This document shows positions 49,555-58,176 of a DNA stretch of 64,000 nucleotides, in pieces. The translations under genes were made by a program, and so were the position numbers. The stretch is from Humitalea sp050632385 (GTDB lineage Bacteria > Pseudomonadota > Alphaproteobacteria > Acetobacterales > Acetobacteraceae). Each line of letters opens with the position of its first letter. Positions within the stretch are counted from its first letter, which is position 1. Location of the stretch: positions 5,704,001 to 5,768,000 of the forward strand of contig NZ_CP192599.1 in assembly GCF_050632385.1 (NCBI RefSeq). The letters run 5' to 3'. The notes under the pieces are model-generated. The model saw nothing but the letters and a program-made list of their open reading frames with translations. It had not been told where the DNA came from and did no database searches.

Positions 49555-50522
49555 GACGCGAGGCCGATTTCGCGCAGCACGGCCAGCGTGTCGGCTTCAT
49601 CGCTGCGCAGGAAGGCGTCGAAATCCGCGCCCGCCAGGAAGGCATTGTCCCAGCCGCGCGTCGACAGCAACTCGGTCCATTGCGGCGTCGCGTTCAGCGC
49701 GGTCAGGTAGGCGACCAGCGCCTCGCGCTGCGCCGGATTGATCCCCGGCGCGCCGAACACGCCACGCCAGTTGCCGATCACGACATTGACGCCGCTTTCC
49801 TTCAACGTCGGGACATCCGGCAGGCTGCGGGTGTCGCCCGTCGTCGCCAGCGCGCGCAACCGGCCGGACCGGATCTGTTCGGAAAACTCCGACACGCCGG
49901 AAATCCCGGCCCGCACCTGCGCCCCCAGCAGCGCCGCCTGGGCCGGGCCACCGCCGGCGAAGGCGACGTAGGATGCCTCACGCGCCGAACGGCCCAGCGA
50001 CTTCAGGATCAACCCCAGGGTGATGTGGTCGATACCGCCCGCGCTGCCGCCGCCGGTCGCGACCGCGCCGGGGGCGCTGCGATAGGCCGCCAGCAACTGG
50101 CCGATGTTCTGCAGGTCGGAATTGGCCGGGACCACGATCACGCCGGGCTCCGTCGTCATGCGCGCCAGCGGCACCACATCCTTCAGCCCGATCGGCGAAC
50201 GGTTGGCCAGCACCGCGCCGACCATCACCGCGCCCGCGACAAAGATCGCATCCGCCCGGCCGCGACGCTGGCCGACGAAGCGCGGCAGGCCGACGGTGCC
50301 GCCGGCGCCGCCGACATTCTCGAACTGGAAACTGCCGACCATGCCGGTCTGGCGCGACACCTGTTCGATCGCGCGGCCCAGCCCGTCCCAGCCGCCGCCA
50401 GGCCCCGCGGGCACGAAGACGAACATGCTGGCAAAGCGCTGCTGCGCCCACGCCTGGGGGGAAAAGGCAAAGGCGGCGGGGGCTGCGATGCTCGCGGCAA
50501 GCAGCGTGCGGCGACGGGTCAT
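49551..50522 (-). CDS. tctC: Tripartite tricarboxylate transporter substrate-binding protein TctC
   Basis: A 323-residue periplasmic receptor, the partner of the membrane pair downstream. The signal peptide is RRRTLLAASIAAPAAFAFSPQAWAQ (RRR, then a hydrophobic core, cleavage near 27). The mature part has VFVPAGPGGGWDGLGRA, ENVGGAGGTVGLPRF and ATGGGSAGGIDHI, the TctC subgroup pattern that differs from the other four Bug proteins of this window. The start is at 50522. Its ligand is likely a di- or tricarboxylate, given the complete tctCBA set. Confidence 0.93.
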   Translation of the reverse strand: MTRRRTLLAASIAAPAAFAFSPQAWAQQRFASMFVFVPAGPGGGWDGLGRAIEQVSRQTGMVGSFQFENVGGAGGTVGLPRFVGQRRGRADAIFVAGAVMVGAVLANRSPIGLKDVVPLARMTTEPGVIVVPANSDLQNIGQLLAAYRSAPGAVATGGGSAGGIDHITLGLILKSLGRSAREASYVAFAGGGPAQAALLGAQVRAGISGVSEFSEQIRSGRLRALATTGDTRSLPDVPTLKESGVNVVIGNWRGVFGAPGINPAQREALVAYLTALNATPQWTELLSTRGWDNAFLAGADFDAFLRSDEADTLAVLREIGLAS

Positions 50523-50677
50523 GCTGGTCGGACCTTATCCTGGGCGTGGCCCCGTGGCCGCGCGCGTTCCTCGTTGACGAAATGATAAGCCCGTCATGGC
50601 ATTGGCGGCAAACACCGCCCCACCGCGCTTGCGCGCTTCCCCCGACCCACCGCAATCTGCGGTAGCGGAGACTGCCC

Positions 50678-52120
50678 ATGCGCCACAGGCTTGCGTGCTT
50701 TTTCTCAGTGGTCCTGGCCGCCTTGCCCGGCCCGGGTTTCGCGCAAACGCGCGGGGCTGACCGGCTGGCGGTGATCCAGAACGAGACCGGGCTGACCATG
50801 CGCGAATTTTTCGCCTCGCCCGCCGGAACCGGTCCTGACAGCACCGACCGACTGGGCGCCGATACCATCCCGCCCGGCGGAACCTGGCGGCTGCGCATCG
50901 CGCGCGACCTGGGCTGCCGCTTCGACCTGCGTGGCGTGTTCATGGACAATAGCGTGCTGGAACGGCGCAACATCGACCTGTGCAACGTGACCCGCGTCAC
51001 CTTCGGCGACCCCAACGCGCCGCTGCGCGAGGCGACGCTGACCAACGACACCGAACTGCTGCTGCGTGGCCTCTTTGTCACCCCGCCCGGCGCACGCGAT
51101 CGCGGGCCGGACCGACTGGGGGCGGAGGTCGTCCTGGCCGGCGCCACCTGGCGCCTGCGCCTGGGCCGCACCCGCGATTGCGTCTTCGACGTCATAGCAG
51201 TCTTCGAGGACGACAGCGAGGAACGCCGCGACCGCGCCGACCTCTGCCGCACGCCCCGCATCGGCTTCGGCGACCCCACCATCCCGCGGCGGGAGGTCGA
51301 GGTCGCCAACGACAGCCCCACCTCCATCCAGCGCGTCTTCGCCGCCCCGCCGGGTGCCGCGCGCCCCGGCCCCGACCGCCTGGGTGCCGCCACCCTGGGC
51401 CCCGGCGAATCCTTCCGCATGACCATCCGCGCGCGGGAATGCGTGATCGAATTGCGCGCTGAATACGAGGGCGGCGGCGCCGAAACCCTGCCGGCCGTCG
51501 ATGTCTGCACCACCCGCCAGATCGCCTTCGACGGCAGCAGCCTGCCGCGCCGGGCCGAACAATCGGTGACCCTGGTGAACCGCCACGGCGCCCCGTTCCA
51601 GGAAGCCTATGCCGCCGCCGCCGACAGCGACGACTGGGGCCCCAACCGGCTGGACTCGGCCGCGCTCGACATCGGCCAGCGCCGCCTGATCACCCTGGTC
51701 GCCGGCTGCGAACTGGACCTGCGCGTGGTCTTCCCGAATGGCGGCGCCGAGGAGCGCCGCGCGGTCGATGCCTGCGCCATCCCGATTGTCGTGGTCCGTC
51801 CCGGCTGGACCATCGCCGAGGACCTGGCCGACGGCGCCGGTGGCGACCCCGCGCCCACGGACCCGCCCAGCGCCGGCAGCATCCGCCTGCGCAATGCGGG
51901 TTCGCTGCCCATTGTCGAAGTCTTCACCGGCGCGCCGGGTTCGGCGCGCGGCCCCGACCGGCTTGGCGCCGCGATTCTGGGCGCCGGAGACTCCTTCGAT
52001 ATCCGTCCACCACCGGGGTCCGGCTGCACTGCCGACCTGGTGGCCGTGTTCCGCGATGGGCAGGAGGTGGCGCGACCCGCGCTCGACCTCTGCGCCGGCC
52101 TGGAGGTGAGCCTGCCATGA
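50678..52120 (+). CDS. Secreted protein with five tandem ~85-residue repeats
   Basis: A 480-residue protein with a Sec signal (about 1-22, ending GFAQ). The mature part is five repeats, near residues 29-112, 118-202, 205-290, 295-375 and 400-480. Each repeat has an opening N-x-T/S strand, a GPDRLG (or DSTDRLG, WGPNRLD) turn, an L-x-P/A-G-x-x-W/F-R strand, one Cys before a D/E-L-R-V-x-F strand (GCRFDLRGVF, GCELDLRVVF) and a second Cys in D(L/V)C, so a disulphide per repeat is likely. Single copies of this domain occur in small secreted proteins, but I know no assigned function. It is coupled to an EF-hand gene. Confidence 0.8.
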   Translation: MRHRLACFFSVVLAALPGPGFAQTRGADRLAVIQNETGLTMREFFASPAGTGPDSTDRLGADTIPPGGTWRLRIARDLGCRFDLRGVFMDNSVLERRNIDLCNVTRVTFGDPNAPLREATLTNDTELLLRGLFVTPPGARDRGPDRLGAEVVLAGATWRLRLGRTRDCVFDVIAVFEDDSEERRDRADLCRTPRIGFGDPTIPRREVEVANDSPTSIQRVFAAPPGAARPGPDRLGAATLGPGESFRMTIRARECVIELRAEYEGGGAETLPAVDVCTTRQIAFDGSSLPRRAEQSVTLVNRHGAPFQEAYAAAADSDDWGPNRLDSAALDIGQRRLITLVAGCELDLRVVFPNGGAEERRAVDACAIPIVVVRPGWTIAEDLADGAGGDPAPTDPPSAGSIRLRNAGSLPIVEVFTGAPGSARGPDRLGAAILGAGDSFDIRPPPGSGCTADLVAVFRDGQEVARPALDLCAGLEVSLP

Positions 52121-52947
52121 TCCGATACGTCCTGAGCGCCCTGTTGCTGGCGGCACCCGCCGTCGCGCAAACCCCGGCCGGTGTGCCGGAACCGCTGCGC
52201 GGCGCCTGGTTCGGCCCCGACTGCACGGCGCCGGAATCGATGCTCTTCGTCACCCCGCGCGCCGCCGTCACCCTGCCGATGGAGGGCGCCGCGCGGATGC
52301 TGCGCTTCGTCGAAATCCGCGACCGCGCCCCCTGGACCATCGGCACCGGCCGTGGCGCCGAGGCGCCACGCCTGGCGCTGCGCGCGGAAGGGGAGGGGCT
52401 GGTGACGGCCGCGCCCTCGGCCAAGACCCGCGACGACCGCCTGCCGGGTGAAGCGGCCACGGAAACCTGGCGCCGCTGCCCCGGCCAACCGGCCGCGTTC
52501 GCGGCGATGCATGGGGAGGGGCTGGCCTTCCTCGGCGCGCTGGAACGGCTGGAGGCCGCCTGCACCGGCCCGGCCGACGCCTGTATCGCGGCGCTGGTCG
52601 CGGTCGGCGATGTATCGGGCGACGGCGCGCTGGGAACCGCCGAAATCGCCCGCCTGCTGCGCGGCGCCGCCTGGGTGATGGCGGCCCAGGAAGGCGGCGA
52701 TGGTGAAACCCTGGCGGCCGCCAATGCCGCCGGCGCCATCAGCGGCTTGCTCGCGGCGCATGCCCTGGTCGGCAGCCTGGACTACGATGGCGACGGGAAA
52801 CTGTCGGTCGCGGAACTGCGCCAGGATCGCGGCGCCCTGCCAATGGTCGTGGGCGATGCCGCCGGGCGCCCGTTCCGCACCGAAACGGTGACCGACGGCG
52901 CCGGCTTCCTGCGCAGCCTGATCGAGGGAATGATGGGCTCGCGCTAA
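52117..52947 (+). CDS. Secreted EF-hand-containing protein
   Basis: A 276-residue exported protein with a short signal (MIRYVLSALLLAAPAVAQ). Two calcium-binding EF-hand loops are visible: DVSGDGALGTAE near residue 165 and DYDGDGKLSVAE near 225, each with acidic residues at positions 1, 3, 5 and 12. The N-terminal part (about 25-120) has a GAWFGPDC motif and a Cys pair but no recognised domain. It overlaps the five-repeat protein by ATGA and should act with it in the periplasm or outside the cell in a calcium-dependent manner. That role is inference. Confidence 0.82.
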   Translation: MIRYVLSALLLAAPAVAQTPAGVPEPLRGAWFGPDCTAPESMLFVTPRAAVTLPMEGAARMLRFVEIRDRAPWTIGTGRGAEAPRLALRAEGEGLVTAAPSAKTRDDRLPGEAATETWRRCPGQPAAFAAMHGEGLAFLGALERLEAACTGPADACIAALVAVGDVSGDGALGTAEIARLLRGAAWVMAAQEGGDGETLAAANAAGAISGLLAAHALVGSLDYDGDGKLSVAELRQDRGALPMVVGDAAGRPFRTETVTDGAGFLRSLIEGMMGSR

Positions 52948-53849
52948 GCGAGTTTCTGCTTGAAGAAGGCGATGGTGCGGTCCCAGGCAAGCTTCGCCGC
53001 CGCCTCGTCATACCGTGGCGTGGAGTTGTTGTGGAAACCGTGCTGCGTGCCGGGATAGAGGTGCATCTCATACGGCGCGCCGCTGGTCTTCAGCCCCGCC
53101 TCGAACCCCGGCCACATGGCGTTGATGCCCGCATCATTCGCCGCATATTGCATCTGCAAGGCGGCCTTGATGGCGGGGATCGACGCCGCCTGCGGGGCAG
53201 CGCCGTAGAAGGGTACGCCCGCCTGCATCTCGGCGCCCAGGGTCGCGGCCAGGATATTGGTCATGCCGCCGCCCCAGCAGAAACCCGTGGCGCCAAGCTT
53301 GCCGGAGGAGAGTTCATGCGCCTTCAGGTAGCGCGCGCTGTTGATCATGTCGGTGCGCAGCTTGGCCTGGTCCAGCCCCTGTTGCAGCGCCCGCCCGTCA
53401 TCGTCATTGCCGGGATAGCCGCCGACCGGCGCCAAGCCGTCGGGGGCCAGGGCGACAAACCCCTCGACCGCCGCGCGCCGGGCCACGTCCTCGATATAGG
53501 GGTTCAGGCCACGGTTTTCGTGGATCACCAGCACGGCGGGAAACGGGCCGGTCCCGGCCGGCTGCACCAGGTATCCGCGCATCGTGCCGGATGACCCGCC
53601 CGGCGAGGGGTAGGACACGTAGCGCGCCTTGATCCGCGGATCGGTGAAGGAGATCGTCTGCGCCTGGGCGTAGCGCGGCAGCAGGGCCTGCGCCATGGCC
53701 AGGCCCCCCACGGTCAACACCGCCGCCCGCGCCAGGAAGGCGCGCCGGTCGATCCCCCCATGGCAGTATTCGTCATAAAGATCGTAGATACGCTGGTCGA
53801 TGTCGCCCGGCGTCAATGCGTCGGGCGCGGCTTGCAGGTGGTCGGACAT
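52944..53849 (-). CDS. Dienelactone hydrolase family protein
   Basis: A 301-residue alpha/beta hydrolase with a Tat-type signal region (DRRAFLARAAVLTVGGLAMAQALL, here RRAFLARAAVLTVGG) that starts about 30 residues in, so it is probably exported. The nucleophile Cys is in GATGFCWGGGM, the acid residue near AANDAGINA, and the His in GTQHGFHNN; VIHENRGLNPYIED is a family mark. It hydrolyses dienelactone-like or other esters in ring-cleavage routes. It starts at 53849 and its stop overlaps the EF-hand gene by four bases. Confidence 0.9.
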   Translation of the reverse strand: MSDHLQAAPDALTPGDIDQRIYDLYDEYCHGGIDRRAFLARAAVLTVGGLAMAQALLPRYAQAQTISFTDPRIKARYVSYPSPGGSSGTMRGYLVQPAGTGPFPAVLVIHENRGLNPYIEDVARRAAVEGFVALAPDGLAPVGGYPGNDDDGRALQQGLDQAKLRTDMINSARYLKAHELSSGKLGATGFCWGGGMTNILAATLGAEMQAGVPFYGAAPQAASIPAIKAALQMQYAANDAGINAMWPGFEAGLKTSGAPYEMHLYPGTQHGFHNNSTPRYDEAAAKLAWDRTIAFFKQKLA

Positions 53850-53908
53850 CGATGCGTTCCCTCCGCGATGCGCCGAGGGTAACGATGCGCCAAGCCGATT
53901 GGCAACCG

Positions 53909-55444
53909 TTATGCCGACAACCAGATGCCGCGCACGTCGATCACCGCATAGCGTGGCGGCACGAAGGCGTTCACCTTCAGCGACGTCGCGCAGAGATAGG
54001 GCATGAAATACGGCACGATGCGTTCGCCCGTGCGCTGCACATCGGTCATGATCTCCGCGACCAGCGCCTTGCGGCGGTCGAAGTCGCCCTCGGCCACCAT
54101 GCGGTCCAGTAGGGCATTGCGCTCCGGCGTGCCCTCGCGGCCGTAGTTGTAGGGGCTGTCGGTGTGCTGGTAGCGATAGACCATCTGGAACAAGGTCGGC
54201 GCCGCCCCCAGCGAACTGGTGTAGAGCGGTCGCTTGCGCATCACATTCGCCACGTATTCCGTATAGGGAATGTCGCGCACCCGCAGCGTGACGCCGATCT
54301 TCGATGCCGCTTCCGACAAGGCCAGCGCGATCTTCGGCGCCGGCGGACGGTCGCTGGTGGTGAAGATGTCGAGGTCGATGCGCCCCACGCCGGATTCATC
54401 CAGCAGCCGCCTGGCCCGTGGCAAATCCTGGCGGTGGTCCGGCAGCGTCGGCAGATAGGGGCTGGACGGCGGGATCTGGATGTCATTGCCCAGGCTGCCC
54501 TGGCCGAACAGCGCCGCGGTGAACAACGGCTGCCGGTCGAGCAGGAACTTGAACGCCTCACGCACCTTGGGATTGTCGAAGGGCGGCTGGTTCGCCTGCA
54601 TCGTCACGCAATGGTAGTTGCCGGTGGCGATGGCGAAGGGCTTGATCGTCGGCACTGCCCGCAGCACCAGCATCGCTTCCGGCGACAGCCGCGTGATGAT
54701 GTCCACGGCACCGGCGCGCAGCGACGCCTGCTGGGCCATCGCCTCACGGATAATGACCATGCGCACACCGTCGAGGTACGGGATGCCCGGCATCCAGTAA
54801 TCCGGGTTGCGCACGAAGCTCAGGCTGGCACCCGGCTGGTAGTTCTCGAACTTGAAGGGGCCGGTGCCGGAGGGCGCGTTGCGCAGCGTGTCCAACTTGT
54901 CGGCAGGCAGCATGCGGCCGAATTCATTGGCCAGCAGCACCGGCAGTTCCGCGAAGGGCTGGCTCATGGTGAAGCGCACGCGATAACGGCCTTCGGCGGT
55001 GATCGAGGCGATCGGGCCGAAGGTGCCGGTCGACGGGCGCCCGCCGGCGGGGTCCTGCGCACGCTCGATCGTCGCGACTACGTCGGCGGAGGTGAATTCC
55101 GTCCCGTGATGGAATTTCACGCCCTGGCGCAGTTCGAACACCCAGTTGCGCGTGTCGCCGCCAACGGCTTCCCAGCTTGTGGCCAACTGCGGAATCGCCA
55201 GGTCATTGGCATCCAGCGCCGTCAGATTGTCGAAGACCAGATAGCCCGCCTGGAACCCGGGGCCGGAGGCCGAGGCCTGCGGGTCCAGCGTATCCGGCGC
55301 ATCCGGCGATGCGATGCGCAGGATCCCGCCGCGACGCGGGGTTGCCTGGGCCTGGGCCTGGGCCGCGCCACCGCCGATCAACCCGACGGCCGCACCGCCC
55401 AGCAAGGCCTGGCGACGACCGAAGGCGGCTGAGAAATCCTGCAT
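53909..55444 (-). CDS. ABC transporter substrate-binding protein, peptide/opine type (SBP_bac_5)
   Basis: A 511-residue periplasmic binding protein of the DppA/OppA family. The export signal has RRQALLGGAAVGLIGGGAAQA. The mature part has LRIASPDAPDTLDPQ, YLVFDNLTALD, WVFELRQGVKFHHGTEFTSADVV (here FELRQGVKFHHGTEFTS) and GTGPFKFENYQPG. It is divergent from the dehydratase operon with 127 bases between. Permease and ATPase genes of the same class lie 6.5 kb away at 61922-64000, so it may be their receptor, since none is seen between them. Confidence 0.92.
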   Translation of the reverse strand: MQDFSAAFGRRQALLGGAAVGLIGGGAAQAQAQATPRRGGILRIASPDAPDTLDPQASASGPGFQAGYLVFDNLTALDANDLAIPQLATSWEAVGGDTRNWVFELRQGVKFHHGTEFTSADVVATIERAQDPAGGRPSTGTFGPIASITAEGRYRVRFTMSQPFAELPVLLANEFGRMLPADKLDTLRNAPSGTGPFKFENYQPGASLSFVRNPDYWMPGIPYLDGVRMVIIREAMAQQASLRAGAVDIITRLSPEAMLVLRAVPTIKPFAIATGNYHCVTMQANQPPFDNPKVREAFKFLLDRQPLFTAALFGQGSLGNDIQIPPSSPYLPTLPDHRQDLPRARRLLDESGVGRIDLDIFTTSDRPPAPKIALALSEAASKIGVTLRVRDIPYTEYVANVMRKRPLYTSSLGAAPTLFQMVYRYQHTDSPYNYGREGTPERNALLDRMVAEGDFDRRKALVAEIMTDVQRTGERIVPYFMPYLCATSLKVNAFVPPRYAVIDVRGIWLSA

Positions 55445-55497
55445 CGAAGCTCTCCTGTCAGGCCGGTCCCGGCCGCTGCGGCCAGCCTAGCGGAAGG

Positions 55498-55571
55498 GCT
55501 TATGATATTGCAATTGAGTATTCCATGGCGCAGCATTATCCCATCGATCTTATATATGAGGGGCGCGCGCC
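55498..55571. promoter_or_regulatory. AT-rich divergent promoter region
   Basis: The region 55498-55560 is far richer in A and T than its surroundings. It contains the palindrome ATTGCAAT (55507-55514) and TATATATG at 55551-55558. It probably holds promoters for the binding-protein gene on the left and the dehydratase operon on the right. GAGGGG at 55558-55563 is the ribosome site for the TTG start at 55572. Confidence 0.45.
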
Positions 55572-56834
55572 TTGGGGCAAACCATCGCCGAGAAGATCGT
55601 CGCGCGCGCCGCCGGGCGTGCCAGCGTGGCACCTGGCGACACTGTCGCGGTGACGGTGGACCGCAGCGTCATCCTCGACACCGGGTTTTCACTCCTGGGC
55701 GGCATGGACGGTCGCCGCATCCTGCGCGTCGCCGACCCCGACCGTGTCGTCGTCGCCTTCGATCACGAGGTCCCAACCCCCAACATCGCCGCCGCACGCG
55801 CGCATGCGATGGGCCGCGCCTTCGTCGCCGCATTCGGGATCAAGCGCTTCCACGATGTCGGCCGCGATGGCGGCATCAGCCATGCGCTGCTGGTGGATTT
55901 CGCCCATGCGTTGCCGGGGTCGCTGCTGGTGTGCAGCGATTCCCACAGTTGCGCGTCGGGGGCGATGAACTGCGCGGCGCGGGCGGTCCCCTTCCTCGAC
56001 CTGCTGCATGCCATCACCACCGGGCGCAGTTGGTTCCGCATGGGCGAAACGATCCGCTACGATCTTGTGGGCGCACTGGCGCCCGGCGTTTCCGCCAAGG
56101 ATCTGTTCCTGCACATCGCCGGCACCTATGGCGGGCATGTCGGGCAGAACGTGGAATATGGCGGCGAAGCGCTGGCGGGTTTCGGCATCGAGGCACGCCG
56201 CACCCTCTGCGCGATGGGCGCCGAACTCGGCGCGGACTTCGTCATCTGCGAAGCGGATGCGCGGCTGGAAACGTTCTGCCGCGCCCGCACGGACGACAGG
56301 TTTGTCGCGGTGAACCCTGATCCCGACGCGACCTATTCGGCACGCCGCACGATCCGCCTCGACCAACTGACCCCGCTGGTCGCCCGGCCGGACCGGGTGC
56401 TCCAGAATACCGTGCCGGTCAGCGACGTCGCCGGCCAGCGCATCGACCAAGCCTTCATCGGTTCCTGCGCCAATGGCGGGTTGGACGATTTGGCCGAGGC
56501 CGCGCGCCTGCTCGATGGCCATCGCGTGGCGCCTGGCGTGCGGCTGATCGTCACCCCCGCGACACAGGCGGTGTTCCGCGCCGCCCTGGCCGCGGGATAT
56601 GTCGCGACCCTGTCGGAAGCCGGCGCCATCGTCACCAATGCCACCTGCGGCGCCTGCGCCGGGATGCATTTGGGCGTGCTCGGCCCCGACGAGGTCTGCA
56701 TCACCGCCAGCACCCGCAATTTCAAGGGCCGCATGGGCGACGCCTCGGCCCGCATTTTCATGGGCTCGCCGGCAACGGTCGCGGCCTCCGCCATCGCCGG
56801 GGTCATCGCCGACCCGCGCCGGATTTTCGCATGA
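55572..56834 (+). CDS. Aconitase/isopropylmalate dehydratase family, large subunit
   Basis: A 420-residue LeuC-type hydro-lyase subunit. The Fe-S Cys residues are in GSCANGG and ATCGACAGMH; VFDHEVPTPN-like VVAFDHEVPTPN, SDSHSCASGAMN and GHVGQNVEYGG complete the active site. LeuC proper is about 470 residues with strict substrate residues; this shorter form resembles homoaconitase/dimethylmalate-dehydratase-like proteins that pair with a LeuD partner. The start is TTG at 55572, eight bases after GAGGGG. It is coupled to the small subunit by ATGA. The substrate is unknown. Confidence 0.87.
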   Translation: MGQTIAEKIVARAAGRASVAPGDTVAVTVDRSVILDTGFSLLGGMDGRRILRVADPDRVVVAFDHEVPTPNIAAARAHAMGRAFVAAFGIKRFHDVGRDGGISHALLVDFAHALPGSLLVCSDSHSCASGAMNCAARAVPFLDLLHAITTGRSWFRMGETIRYDLVGALAPGVSAKDLFLHIAGTYGGHVGQNVEYGGEALAGFGIEARRTLCAMGAELGADFVICEADARLETFCRARTDDRFVAVNPDPDATYSARRTIRLDQLTPLVARPDRVLQNTVPVSDVAGQRIDQAFIGSCANGGLDDLAEAARLLDGHRVAPGVRLIVTPATQAVFRAALAAGYVATLSEAGAIVTNATCGACAGMHLGVLGPDEVCITASTRNFKGRMGDASARIFMGSPATVAASAIAGVIADPRRIFA

Positions 56835-57340
56835 TCACCGGCCGCGCCTGGGTCTTTGGCGATGATGTCGATACCGACCAGATGATGCCGACGCGCGTGC
56901 TGTTCCGCGACATCACGGCCCAGGCGGCAGCGGTGTTCGAAGGCCTGCGCCCCGGCTGGCCAAATCTGGTCCAGCCCGGCGACGTGCTGATCGGCGGCCG
57001 CAACTTTGGCCTGGGTTCGTCGCGCCCCGCGCCGCAGCCGCTGCGGCATCTCGGCATCGCCTGCGTGCTGGCTGAAAGCCTGAACGGCTTGTTCTTCCGC
57101 AACTGCGTCAGCTACGGGCTTCTGGCCCTGGAATGCCCTGGCATCACCGCCCTCGCGGAGGGCAGCGTCGTGACCATCGACATCGCCGCCCTGCAGGTCC
57201 ACACGCCCGGCCGAAAGCTGCCCATCCTGCCGGTGCCGGCGGAATTGCTGGACCTCATGCAAGGCGGTGGCATCCTACCGCTGCTGGAACGCGAAGGGCT
57301 GGTCTCACCGCCCCAAAAACCCACGGAGAAACCCGCATGA
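56831..57340 (+). CDS. Aconitase/isopropylmalate dehydratase family, small subunit
   Basis: A 169-residue LeuD-type subunit carrying the swivel domain. FGDDVDTDQMMPTRVLF starts it, IGGRNFGLGSSRPAPQPLRHLGI (here GGRNFGLGSSRPAPQPL) is the substrate loop, and SLNGLFFRNCVSYGLL follows. In LeuD the loop is GSSREHAPWAL; here EH is replaced by PA, so the loop's substrate contacts differ from those of isopropylmalate dehydratase. It overlaps the large subunit and the sulfurtransferase gene by ATGA, making a three-gene unit. Confidence 0.88.
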   Translation: MITGRAWVFGDDVDTDQMMPTRVLFRDITAQAAAVFEGLRPGWPNLVQPGDVLIGGRNFGLGSSRPAPQPLRHLGIACVLAESLNGLFFRNCVSYGLLALECPGITALAEGSVVTIDIAALQVHTPGRKLPILPVPAELLDLMQGGGILPLLEREGLVSPPQKPTEKPA

Positions 57341-58176
57341 CCGTGCCCCCCGTCGTCAGCGCCGCATGGCTTGCGGCTGCCCCGGACGTCCAGATCATCG
57401 ACGGCTCTTGGCACCTGCCGGTGCAGGGCCGCGACGCCGTCGCCGACTACATCGCCCAGCGCATCCCCGGTGCCGTGCATCTGGACATCGACACCGTGGC
57501 GGCGCGCATCCCCGGCCCGCCGGGGCGCATGATGCCGCCGCCGGACATCTTTGCCGAAGAGGTCGGCAAACTCGGCCTGCGGCCCGACGCGCATCTGGTC
57601 GTCTATGATTCGGTCGGCATGTACAGCGCGGCCCGCGTCTGGTGGCTGTTCCGCAGCTTTGGCCACGCCCGCGTGTCGGTCATGGAGGGCGGGTTGCCTG
57701 CCTGGATCCGCGCCGGCGGCCGCATCGAAAGCGGCCCACCCAAACCCCTGCCGCCGACCACTTGGCCGCAACGCCCACCCGCCGATGCGGTGCGCAACTG
57801 GCAGCAGGTGCTGGCCAACATCGACAGCCACGTCGAGCAATTGATCGACGTGCGCCCCGCCGCCAGTTTCCACGGCAGCACCGCCGCGCAATACCCCGGC
57901 GTGCGCGACGGCCATATCCCCGGCGCGGTGAACCTGTCGCAGCGGGACCTGCTGAACGCCGACGCCACCTTCAAGCCCGCCGCCGAGATCGAGGCCATCA
58001 TCGCAGCCCACGGCGTCGCCATCGACGCGCCGATCATCGCCACCTGCGGCTCCGGCGTCACCGCCTGCATCCTGTCGCTGGCGCTGGCCGTGACGGGGCG
58101 GGAGCCTTGCCCGATCTACGACGGGTCCTGGGAAGAATGGGGCATGCGCCGCGACCTGCCCGCCACCGTGGATTAA
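57337..58176 (+). CDS. sseA: 3-mercaptopyruvate/thiosulfate sulfurtransferase
   Basis: A 279-residue two-domain rhodanese. The N-terminal inactive domain has WHLPVQGRDAVADYIAQRIPGAVHLDID (here RIPGAVHLDID), YDSVGMYSAARVWWLF and GGLPAW. The C-terminal domain has the active-site loop CGSGVTAC, the same CGSGVT form as E. coli SseA, which favours 3-mercaptopyruvate over thiosulfate. It starts at 57337, coupled to the LeuD-like gene, and its end overlaps the convergent molybdoenzyme by four bases. The coupling to a dehydratase is unusual and suggests sulfur in the pathway substrate. Confidence 0.9.
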   Translation: MTVPPVVSAAWLAAAPDVQIIDGSWHLPVQGRDAVADYIAQRIPGAVHLDIDTVAARIPGPPGRMMPPPDIFAEEVGKLGLRPDAHLVVYDSVGMYSAARVWWLFRSFGHARVSVMEGGLPAWIRAGGRIESGPPKPLPPTTWPQRPPADAVRNWQQVLANIDSHVEQLIDVRPAASFHGSTAAQYPGVRDGHIPGAVNLSQRDLLNADATFKPAAEIEAIIAAHGVAIDAPIIATCGSGVTACILSLALAVTGREPCPIYDGSWEEWGMRRDLPATVD

